NCBI GenBank assembly: GCA_001801405.1
Contig: MGXQ01000066.1
Location: 1-7,365, forward strand
DNA from: Gammaproteobacteria bacterium RIFCSPHIGHO2_02_FULL_42_13
Lineage (GTDB): Bacteria; Pseudomonadota; Gammaproteobacteria; UBA12402
DNA: 7,365 nt
Direction: 5' to 3'
The position numbers and the translations under genes were made by a program. Positions 1 to 6,188 of this stretch are shown one piece after another. The notes under the pieces are model-generated. The model was not told the DNA's origin, searched no databases, and saw nothing but the letters and a program-made list of their open reading frames with translations. Within the stretch, counting starts at the first letter, position 1. Every line of letters starts with the position of its first letter.

Positions 1-75
1 TACAGTATCACAAATCGCAGCTATAATATTACTGTATATGGAATAAATCCTTTTTACAGTATTATAGGGTTCTTT
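1..75 (+). promoter_or_regulatory. Putative promoter and operator-like repeats upstream of the ATPase gene
   Basis: A perfect TATAAT lies at 22-27. Its -35 partner would fall at or before base 1, so the promoter cannot be confirmed here. The heptamer TACAGTA occurs at 1-7 and 55-61, and its inverse TACTGTA at 30-36. The middle copy therefore covers the expected transcription start and the outer copies bracket the leader, an arrangement compatible with a repressor site. AGGG at 66-69 sits 6 nt before the ATG at 76 and is a credible ribosome binding site. The regulatory reading is inference; the repeats themselves are seen directly. Confidence 0.35.
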
Positions 76-1509
76 ATGGGGCATGAAAGACAATTTATTG
101 GGCGTAACGCTGAATTAGAAAAATTAGCAAGCCTTTTGCGCAAAAAATCCGCATCATTGGTTGTGATAAGAGGCCGTAGACGTATAGGCAAAAGTCGCTT
201 GATAGAAGAGTCTGCCAAAGGCATGACCTTTTATTCTTTTGCCGGCCTTGCCCCTACCAAAGAAACGACCGCCCAATCGCAGCGAGATGTTTTTTCTTAT
301 CAACTGAGCGAACAGACAGGGTTGCCAAACGTGAAAGCCGATGATTGGGCAAAGCTATTTCAGTTATTGTATGAAAGAACAAAAACCGGGCGTATTGTTT
401 TACTTTTTGACGAGATTTCTTGGATGGGCAGCAAAGATTCGGACTTTCTCGGTAAAATAAAACATTTTTGGGATCAAAAGCTAAAACAAAATCCACAACT
501 CCTATTCGTCATTTGTGGTTCGGCTAGCAGTTGGATCGAAAAAAACATTTTAAGTAACACAGGATTTTTGGGTAGAGTTTCATTGACACTGACACTCGAT
601 GAACTTCCCTTAAAAGATTGCGCTTTATTTTGGGATAAACACAATAATATTGTCCCTTATGAAAAGTTTAAATTATTGTCGGTGGTAGGCGGTGTCCCTC
701 GGTATTTAGAGGAAATAAACCCCTCGTTAACAGCAGAGGAAAATATAGCAAAGCTTTGCTTTCATAAAGCTGGAATTTTGGTTGATGAGTTTGATCACAT
801 ATTTTCAAATACCTTTAGGCATAACACACCGATGTATCAAGCAATTATCAGCCTGCTTGCGAATGTCCCAAAAGAAACAAGCGAAATTAGCAAAGAGTTG
901 GATGTTGAAATTACCGGCGCATTAAGCGAGTATTTGGAAGAATTAGTATTATGTGGGTTTATTAAGCGTGATTATACCTGGGGTATCAAAAATGGTCAGG
1001 ACAGTAGATTAAGTCGTTATCGCTTAAGCGACAATTATTTAAGGTTTTATCTACATTATATAAAAAAATATAAAACCAAAATCGAGAGAGATAACTTTCA
1101 ATTTAATTCGATGAGCGCACTACCCGGATGGCGTACCGTTTTAGGGTTACAATTTGAAAACTTAGTCTTGAATAATCGCCAAGCCATTCAAGAATCACTT
1201 GGGGTCAAGAGGGGAGACATTATTAGCGATAACCCTTTCTTCCAGCGCAAAACAACAAAACAGCCGGGATGCCAGATAGATTACCTGATACAAACTCAAT
1301 TTAATACGCTGTATGTTTGTGAAATTAAATTTTCCAAAAATCGTATAGGATGCGACATTATCGAGGAAATGCAGAATAAAATAGATAGACTCAAGCGACC
1401 CAAAGGGTTTTCCTGTCGACCTATTTTAATCCATGTCAATGGGGTAACCGACGATTTATTTGATGAGAATTACTTTGCCAAGATAATCGATTTTTGTGAT
1501 TTTCTATAG
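76..1509 (+). CDS. DUF234-type AAA ATPase with C-terminal PD-(D/E)XK nuclease-like domain (COG1672-like)
   Basis: This 477-residue soluble protein has the standard layout of the archaeal/bacterial ATPase_2-DUF234 family. The Walker A loop is GRRRIGKS (33-40), following FIGRNAELEKL near the N-terminus. Walker B is IVLLFDE (107-113), and CGSASSW (147-153) is a sensor-1-like strand. GFLGR ending at Arg167 resembles the family's conserved arginine segment. Residues about 250-300 look like a winged helix, followed by the linker YRLSDNYLRFYLHYI (315-329). The C-terminal domain carries Glu361, Asp402 (QIDYL) and Glu416-x-Lys418 (CEIKF), matching the E...D...ExK pattern of PD-(D/E)XK enzymes. ATP binding is well supported. 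The biological role of the family is poorly defined, and nuclease activity is not established. No signal peptide or membrane segment is seen. The ATG at 76 is preceded by a good AGGG site. The gene stands alone, and its family is patchily distributed, so horizontal acquisition is plausible. Confidence 0.9.
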   Translation: MGHERQFIGRNAELEKLASLLRKKSASLVVIRGRRRIGKSRLIEESAKGMTFYSFAGLAPTKETTAQSQRDVFSYQLSEQTGLPNVKADDWAKLFQLLYERTKTGRIVLLFDEISWMGSKDSDFLGKIKHFWDQKLKQNPQLLFVICGSASSWIEKNILSNTGFLGRVSLTLTLDELPLKDCALFWDKHNNIVPYEKFKLLSVVGGVPRYLEEINPSLTAEENIAKLCFHKAGILVDEFDHIFSNTFRHNTPMYQAIISLLANVPKETSEISKELDVEITGALSEYLEELVLCGFIKRDYTWGIKNGQDSRLSRYRLSDNYLRFYLHYIKKYKTKIERDNFQFNSMSALPGWRTVLGLQFENLVLNNRQAIQESLGVKRGDIISDNPFFQRKTTKQPGCQIDYLIQTQFNTLYVCEIKFSKNRIGCDIIEEMQNKIDRLKRPKGFSCRPILIHVNGVTDDLFDENYFAKIIDFCDFL

Positions 1510-1533
1510 TTGCCCGTGAATTGGGGTGGCTTA

Positions 1534-1645
1534 ACCCAGGCTACACTTGCTGAGTAACGTAGCCTGGGTGGAACGAGCAAAGCGAGTGAAACCCAGGGTT
1601 TTCATCCTGGGTTTCGCTTCGCTTCACCCAGGCTACACTTGCTGA
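1534..1645. repeat. REP-like palindromic intergenic repeat (acccaggctac family)
   Basis: The repeat begins 25 nt after the ATPase stop codon. ACCCAGGCTAC at 1534-1544 is inverted as GTAGCCTGGGT at 1559-1569 (11-bp perfect stem, 14-nt loop) and occurs again in direct orientation at 1626-1636. A second, longer imperfect palindrome runs from 1559-1597 to 1606-1636; its inner stem is AAACCCAGG (1589-1597) with CCTGGGTTT (1606-1614). One arm carries about 8 extra bases. The outer direct repeat extends to 20 identical bases (1534-1553 and 1626-1645). Elements built on GTAGCCTGGGT...AAACCCAGG are, from general knowledge, dispersed in many proteobacterial genomes. No uridine run follows the stems, so a classical intrinsic terminator is not evident, although the structure could still block or stabilise transcripts. 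Confidence 0.75.
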
Positions 1646-1787
1646 TTTTGCTTTAGTGGCAACGATAATTTTGCATTTCGAGGGATATCCAACAAAACAC
1701 AGTCACACGACGGATTTTAAGCGATCAAATAAATCGTGACATATGCAAAAGAATTCGATATCCTTATCACTTTTGTGGTCTTAATAA
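1646..1787 (+). promoter_or_regulatory. Putative sigma-70 promoter and leader of the peptide transporter gene
   Basis: GTGACA at 1736-1741 (5 of 6 to the -35 consensus) and TATCCT at 1759-1764 (4 of 6 to the -10 consensus) are separated by exactly 17 bp. This places transcription start near 1771 and gives a leader of about 17 nt. The ribosome binding site is weak: only GTGG at 1775-1778, 9 nt before the ATG at 1788. GTCAC at 1702-1706 and GTGAC at 1736-1740 form a loose inverted pair whose right half overlaps the -35 box. No coding region or RNA gene is apparent in this stretch. Confidence 0.45.
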
Positions 1788-3233
1788 ATGTTCAATAAAC
1801 ATGCTCACTTAAAACAACCGCCCGTTTTTTACTTGGCTTTCGTCACGTCGATGTGCGAGCGCTTCGGGTTTTATGTACTCTCTTATCTCTTGGTTTTATT
1901 CGCCAAAAATGTTTTTAATCTTTCTGATACCGAAAGTTTTAAATTATTTGCAGTCTTTACCAGCTTGGCGTATATCACACCCGTTCTGGGCGGGTACTTA
2001 GCAGATAACGTAATGGGCATCCGGCGCTCCATCATTACCGGTCTGACACTGGAAGCTATCGGCCTCGCATTTTTAGCCTTTCACTCTACCTATATGTTTA
2101 TGTTGGGATTAGCATGCGTTGTCATCGGCGTGGGATTTTTTAAAACAGGGCCCACCAATTTATTAGCGCGCAGCTACAAAACAAAAGATCCTCGCATTGA
2201 CAGCGGATTTACATTATTTTACATGGGTATTAACATTGGCTCTGGCATCGCTGCATTCAGCGCCGGCATCATACAACATTACTATGGATGGCATGTCGCA
2301 TTTGCCACCGCAGCGGTCATCGTATTTATTGGTTTACTCTGCTACTTTGTACTGCGACAGAGTGCAAAAGAGATCGACTCAGATCCAGGAAAAAATAGTT
2401 TATCGCTTAAAATTATTTTTCAGATCAGCACGGGCATATTGATCACCGTCGCAATACTCACGATGCTCATTCAGCACTCGACGATTGCTTACGCCTTCTT
2501 TGCCCTTGCAACGCTTTCATTGCTCGCTTATTTCTTATATGAAATGGCTCGCAGCGACACGCAGGATAAATTAAAAATTATTGCTTGCATCCTCCTCATC
2601 GTCATGGGCATGGTGTTTTTTATACTCTATTTTCAGATGTATACTTCCATTAACTTATTCGTCGATCGATGCATTACGCATAGCCTCCTCGGCATTCACA
2701 TACCCACCTCTACGTTTTTGTCTTTAAATGGAGTATGGATTTTGATTTTGAGTCCAATATTAGCCGAACTCTATAATCATTTGGGATCCAAAGGCATGGA
2801 TCTGCCTGTTACCACAAAATTCCCTATGGGTATTTTGATTGTCAGTTTATGTTTTTTTGTATTGGCGTATAGCGTCAACTACGCAAATCAAGAAGGCTTG
2901 GTTTCACCCAGTTGGATTGTCCTGTCCATTGGTTTATATTCATTGGGTGAGCTACTGATAAGCGCCTTAGGTGTCGCCATGGTCACCCATATTTCGCCGA
3001 AACGTTTATATGGCGTCATGATGGGTGCTTGGTACTTGTCAACAGCACTTGCCGCATCGCTTTCAAGTCAATTAGCAGATTTATCCAGCATTCCAGCAGA
3101 GATGCACGATCAATTACAGATATTGCATATCTATCAACATACATTCATTGAAATCGGTTTGTTTGGAATGGCCGCAACTATTATCGCTTTTATCGCAAGC
3201 CCTTATATCAAAAAAATTGCACAGATTGGGTGA
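1788..3233 (+). CDS. POT/PTR2-family (Dtp-like) proton-coupled oligopeptide transporter
   Basis: This is a 481-residue inner-membrane protein of the major facilitator superfamily with many hydrophobic helices, close to the usual length of bacterial POT proteins. It would import di- and tripeptides with protons. Family marks seen: CERFGFY (23-29) in helix 1; GGYLADNVMGIRRS (68-81), the MFS loop motif; GFFKTGPTNLL (116-126) with the conserved Lys119 of helix 4; FTLFYMGINIGSG (141-153), the PTR2 signature region; YFQMYTSINLF (281-291); SPILAELYNHLG (322-333); and SLGELLISALG (385-395) with conserved Glu388 of helix 10. The QMxTS and NPILAxLYN-like blocks point to the DtpA/DtpB branch. One oddity is that the first Glu of the helix-1 ExxER proton-coupling motif is Ser21 here. 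The gene is monocistronic and convergent with the next gene, with adjacent stop codons. Substrate range cannot be read from the sequence. Confidence 0.93.
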   Translation: MFNKHAHLKQPPVFYLAFVTSMCERFGFYVLSYLLVLFAKNVFNLSDTESFKLFAVFTSLAYITPVLGGYLADNVMGIRRSIITGLTLEAIGLAFLAFHSTYMFMLGLACVVIGVGFFKTGPTNLLARSYKTKDPRIDSGFTLFYMGINIGSGIAAFSAGIIQHYYGWHVAFATAAVIVFIGLLCYFVLRQSAKEIDSDPGKNSLSLKIIFQISTGILITVAILTMLIQHSTIAYAFFALATLSLLAYFLYEMARSDTQDKLKIIACILLIVMGMVFFILYFQMYTSINLFVDRCITHSLLGIHIPTSTFLSLNGVWILILSPILAELYNHLGSKGMDLPVTTKFPMGILIVSLCFFVLAYSVNYANQEGLVSPSWIVLSIGLYSLGELLISALGVAMVTHISPKRLYGVMMGAWYLSTALAASLSSQLADLSSIPAEMHDQLQILHIYQHTFIEIGLFGMAATIIAFIASPYIKKIAQIG

Positions 3234-4142
3234 TCATCTCATTCCCGGAGCTCTGCCTGCAACCGGCACCAATTGTGCACGCAATTCATCAAACTGCGCA
3301 ACGAATTGTTGCATCAGTAACCCCTCTATCTCACCGGCTTTTTCCGCTGTAAACCCCATAGCCCCTCGTGCATCTTGTGAAATATGATCGTACCAAACTT
3401 TTGAATCGGTCGGAAAAATAACGCCGAGCAACTGATCGGATATCGCCGATTTATCCGCCAAATCAATTTTAAAATTTTCTCTCAAAAAGATTAATCTGTG
3501 TTGATCAATTAATCGAGAAGGGCCTGTCTCGCGTTTCAAATGGATACTAGCAAAATAAGCGCTGGCGGCTTCTTCATGCACGAGCTTGAGATCGGGCCAA
3601 CCTAACGCAGGATTGATATAAAATCGCTGATCAAGAAACGATGGGATCTTCGCCAAATCCGCTGCATCTGCCTCCGTCCTGCATGCGCTTTTAACACTGT
3701 CATACTGAGCAAGCAGATTTTTAGTTTTCAACGATTTCAAAAACGCCTCTTGATGCCCACTCAGTGTTACATCATCCTTCGTTTTGGCGATTGCATCATG
3801 TTGAGACAAGAGTAGATTATATAACTCACCTCTGCGTTCTGTATCTGTTTTATGTGCTATTGCTAATTTCTGCAATTGAGCACTGAGCCAGCCAGTTTCT
3901 CGATCCAATTGCACGATCAAATGCTTTTTATTTTCCTCAAATTGTGTTAACGCCAAATACTCATTATGCTTCGGCGTTTCGACATTAAACTCAAAATGAT
4001 ACTCTTTTTCTTTCTTACAAATAATTTTTGCTTCGAATGGAACAATTTTTTCACCATCGTGCAAATGACAAAACAAATACGCATCTGTCTTTTGATCTGG
4101 ATCTGGAAATCCACGAATAATTTGAATCGTACAATGCGGCAT
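3234..4142 (-). CDS. Hypothetical soluble protein, 302 aa
   Basis: I do not recognise this protein. The frame is open from an ATG at 4142 (complement) to a stop whose first base abuts the transporter's stop. The product has no signal peptide and no membrane helix, so it is probably cytosolic or exported by a non-Sec route. Residues about 1-80 look beta-rich (alternating segments such as CTIQIIRGF and YHFEFNV). Residues about 84-160 are charged and probably helical. Residues about 165-260 contain aromatic-rich stretches (FLDQRFYINPALGWPDLK; WYDHIS), and another helix covers roughly 264-291 before a short tail ending RAPGMR. It lies 45 nt downstream of the secretin fusion on the same strand, at a place where aroK often follows pilQ in related genomes. 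It has its own strong promoter candidate, so it need not belong to the pilus operon. An effector of a Legionella/Coxiella-type secretion system is conceivable, but no diagnostic C-terminal signal is visible. Confidence 0.75.
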   Translation of the reverse strand: MPHCTIQIIRGFPDPDQKTDAYLFCHLHDGEKIVPFEAKIICKKEKEYHFEFNVETPKHNEYLALTQFEENKKHLIVQLDRETGWLSAQLQKLAIAHKTDTERRGELYNLLLSQHDAIAKTKDDVTLSGHQEAFLKSLKTKNLLAQYDSVKSACRTEADAADLAKIPSFLDQRFYINPALGWPDLKLVHEEAASAYFASIHLKRETGPSRLIDQHRLIFLRENFKIDLADKSAISDQLLGVIFPTDSKVWYDHISQDARGAMGFTAEKAGEIEGLLMQQFVAQFDELRAQLVPVAGRAPGMR

Positions 4143-4173
4143 GCTGAGACCCGTTTATTCTACATTTTGGGTC

Positions 4174-4201
4174 ATTATAGCACGATGTTATGACGGCACA
4201 A
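4174..4201 (-). promoter_or_regulatory. Extended -10 promoter for the hypothetical gene
   Basis: On the minus strand the gap after the secretin stop contains TGCTATAAT (complement of 4174-4182): a perfect TATAAT preceded by the TGn extension. TTGTGC (complement of 4196-4201) lies 16 bp upstream and matches the first three bases of the -35 consensus. It sits inside the last codons of the secretin fusion gene. The expected start near 4167 gives a leader of about 25 nt. The leader has only a weak ribosome binding site (GGG about 7-10 nt before the ATG). Confidence 0.55.
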
Positions 4202-5279
4202 TTCTGGGCGTCACAAAAATCAACAACTCTTTGCGCTCCTTCGTGTTTTTATGATGCTGAAATAATTTCCCCAAAAACGGCAGGTTTGAAATAAAGGGAA
4301 TGTTTTCAACCGCTTGCGTATCGGTATATTCATAAATACCACCCAACACGACCGTATGGCCATCATTCACCAGTACCTGAGTTGTCATTTGTCGCGTATC
4401 GATTGCAGGCACCCCCTGAATTTCTTGACTGCTGCGTTTATCTTGATTGACCTTGAGGCGTAGCAATATTTTATGATCCGATTGTATCTGTGGTGTCACT
4501 TGAAGTTGCAATACCGCTTTTTTAAATGCCGTTGTCGTCATGCCTTGCGACACCGATTCCTGATACGGAATTTCTTCGCCGGCTTCAATGGTAGCCATGG
4601 TTTGATTTTCTGTTAATAGTTTTGGATTTGAAATAATTTGTGCTTTTCCTTGCGTTTCTAACGCTGATAATTCTAAATCTAACTGCGTGCCTTGCGTCAA
4701 GTTTAGAAGAGCAACGCCTAAACTATTGGCATTCGCGATAGGCGCGTTCACACTCAAATCTTTCCCAACCGTTAACCCAAAGCGCACGCCGAGCGATTTT
4801 TCATAATCATAATCCATATTCACAATTTGCGCTTCAATTAATATTTGCGGAACAACAACATCCAAATGCTGAATAATCCCTGATATCATCGATAATTCAT
4901 CCGGCAATGCGCGCACAAACAAACTGTTCGTTCGTTCATCCGCCAAAAGACTACTGCGCGTTGAAAAAACATGATTATCTTTATTATCAAACAATTTCAA
5001 TATATATTTTGCATCGACATGTTTTAACGCGAACCAGCGCGATTGCAAACTGGATTTTGGCGAACGGTTATGCGCCGCCAACGGCACAGATTTTGTCTGC
5101 ATTTTGACGCGCTGCAATCGATGATAATAAGCCTCTATCGACGCATGCTGTCGCCTTTCCAACACACTAAAAAAATGATGTGTATATAAGATCGCAACAA
5201 CTGCTGCGCCACCTAATAAAACAAAAAATATTTTTTGTCTTCTCATTTGTTCACGCCAAGGCAAAAAATTTATATTCAT
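4188..5279 (-). CDS. PilN-PilQ (HofN-HofQ) fusion: PilN membrane anchor joined to a secretin C-terminal domain
   Basis: The 363-residue product combines two proteins that are normally separate. Residues 1-60 are PilN/HofN-like: MNINFLPWREQMRRQK carries the INxLPWR peptide that binds PilM, followed by one membrane helix (about 17-36) and a short helical stretch. From about residue 80 the sequence is PilQ/HofQ: a secretin N1-type domain (FALKHVDAKYILKLF; DERTNSLFVRALPDEL; up to about 140), then the secretin core beginning VPQILIEAQIV (143-153). Core blocks include GVRFGL, LDLELSALETQGKAQIISNPKLL (200-222), AGEEIPYQ, and the signature region GHTVVLGGI...IPFISNLPFLGKLF (307-340), ending ELLIFVTPRIVPS. 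Missing are the periplasmic PilN domain, all of PilO and PilP, and the PilQ signal peptide, AMIN and N0/STN parts. PilQ/HofQ proteins are normally longer (HofQ is about 412 residues). The PilN helix would keep the protein anchored in the inner membrane with the secretin part in the periplasm. The start overlaps the pilM stop (ATGA), implying translational coupling. The frame is intact, with no internal stop. Confidence 0.88.
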   Translation of the reverse strand: MNINFLPWREQMRRQKIFFVLLGGAAVVAILYTHHFFSVLERRQHASIEAYYHRLQRVKMQTKSVPLAAHNRSPKSSLQSRWFALKHVDAKYILKLFDNKDNHVFSTRSSLLADERTNSLFVRALPDELSMISGIIQHLDVVVPQILIEAQIVNMDYDYEKSLGVRFGLTVGKDLSVNAPIANANSLGVALLNLTQGTQLDLELSALETQGKAQIISNPKLLTENQTMATIEAGEEIPYQESVSQGMTTTAFKKAVLQLQVTPQIQSDHKILLRLKVNQDKRSSQEIQGVPAIDTRQMTTQVLVNDGHTVVLGGIYEYTDTQAVENIPFISNLPFLGKLFQHHKNTKERKELLIFVTPRIVPS

Positions 5280-6025
5280 ACAAACCCTCTTAATGCCAAT
5301 CCAAATGCAATCAGTAAGCCGTCGTTCTTTTCGGATGCGGGTATATCGAATGTTGAAAATGGATCAATTGAAACAACCGGCTTATCGCTATCGATATCGC
5401 CAAACATATAAATTCCCTCTAATTGGGATGGATCATATCGCGCAGCGATATATTGAAAAGGAAGCGCACATCGCTCTTCATCCACCACCCGATCACCCCG
5501 AAAAATTAATACACGAAAATGATCTGATTCGCGATATAAAAAAGCTGACATGGATTTACTCACTAACCCGTTAAATTGAATCGCTCTTAGCAGCGCATAA
5601 GTATCCGGCTCAATACTAACGACTTTAATTTTTAATGCATGCGTCAATTGAAACATCGACACCACATCACTTTCCCTCACGGAAAAAATAGCGACATTGA
5701 AATGATCATGGCGATCAATCACAAAATCAGATAGCAGCGACTCCTTTATGTTCGGCAAATACATCTCTGTATTCCGCTTAATCAAGTTTGCCATTTGCCG
5801 ATCCGTGATAGGGGACTGAAACGCAATTCGCTTTTCCATCACCCGATCAGACGCAACGGATAAATGCGCTTGTTTCGAAAAGCATTTCAATGAAATATCT
5901 TGTGATAGCGGCAACGCGACGGTTTGATGATTAATAAAATGAATGTCATTGGCGGTTTTGCCCAATTCAACCCAAGTAAATGCATGCGCGCCAACATGCA
6001 GCCCAAGGCTATAACGTCGTTTCAC
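5276..6025 (-). CDS. PilM/HofM/ComA-like actin-fold pilus assembly or competence protein, short form
   Basis: The product has 249 residues. This is nearer to E. coli HofM and Haemophilus ComA (about 260) than to classical PilM (about 350). PilM is a cytoplasmic actin-like protein that binds the N-terminal tail of PilN at the inner membrane. Support comes from the opening YSLGLHVGAHAFTWVEL (a worn LGIDIGxxxxKxxEL block), FNVAIFSVRESDVVSMFQLTHALKIKVVSIEPDTYALLRAI (109-149), the late DPFSTFDI (221-228), and the C-terminal GLLIAFGLALRGF (236-248), matching PilM's ending. His10 replaces the usual Asp of the first phosphate loop, and much of the second nucleotide-binding region is absent or unrecognisable, so ATP binding is doubtful. 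Translation starts at GTG with AGAG about 9 nt upstream; no better upstream start is visible. The gene is first in the minus-strand unit, overlaps the fusion gene by 4 nt, and is divergent from the PBP1A gene. Identity rests mainly on these motifs plus synteny. Confidence 0.82.
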   Translation of the reverse strand: MKRRYSLGLHVGAHAFTWVELGKTANDIHFINHQTVALPLSQDISLKCFSKQAHLSVASDRVMEKRIAFQSPITDRQMANLIKRNTEMYLPNIKESLLSDFVIDRHDHFNVAIFSVRESDVVSMFQLTHALKIKVVSIEPDTYALLRAIQFNGLVSKSMSAFLYRESDHFRVLIFRGDRVVDEERCALPFQYIAARYDPSQLEGIYMFGDIDSDKPVVSIDPFSTFDIPASEKNDGLLIAFGLALRGFV

Positions 6026-6188
6026 GATTAATTACTCTTTTGAATAATATGATAGATCGCTAAAAACTAAGGGAATGCAGAAGGAGTGAGGAGAGAGCAT
6101 AATCTTCCTAAATTATGGTCAAAATAGCAAGAGTTACTGTACAAAATCATTCGCGATTTTAAACAGATACTCTATAATAGAATCCTAT
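6026..6188. promoter_or_regulatory. Divergent promoter region between pilM and the PBP1A gene
   Basis: This is the 163-bp gap of the conserved ponA/pilM divergence. Rightward, a perfect TATAAT lies at 6173-6178 with a weak -35 candidate TTCGCG (6150-6155) at 17 bp. Leftward, on the minus strand, TTGACC (complement of 6117-6122) is followed after 15 bp by TATGCT (complement of 6096-6101), giving a leader of about 64 nt before the pilM GTG. Between them lies a purine-rich plus-strand stretch (about 6070-6098), which reads as pyrimidine-rich in the pilM leader. No small coding sequence or RNA gene is evident. Confidence 0.4.

Noticed and set aside
254..496. Minus-strand 80-codon open frame inside the ATPase gene
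   Set aside because: It lies opposite well-conserved ATPase motifs, its product resembles nothing, and it has no upstream signal.
1534..1645. CRISPR array or intrinsic terminator reading of the palindromic repeats
   Set aside because: Repeat units are too few, and their spacing and orientation are irregular for CRISPR; no uridine run follows any stem, so a classical terminator is not supported.
1702..1740. Inverted GTCAC/GTGAC pair as a regulator binding site
   Set aside because: Only 5 bp match exactly without inserting bases in one arm; too weak to call beyond a mention with the promoter.
5293..5574. Plus-strand 93-codon open frame inside pilM
   Set aside because: It is antisense to the recognised PilM C-terminal region and shows no ribosome binding site or protein-like pattern.
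6068..6100. Strong Shine-Dalgarno-like AAGGAG and GAGGAG motifs suggesting a small gene
   Set aside because: No ATG, GTG or TTG lies at proper spacing with a meaningful open frame; it is probably just a purine-rich leader segment.
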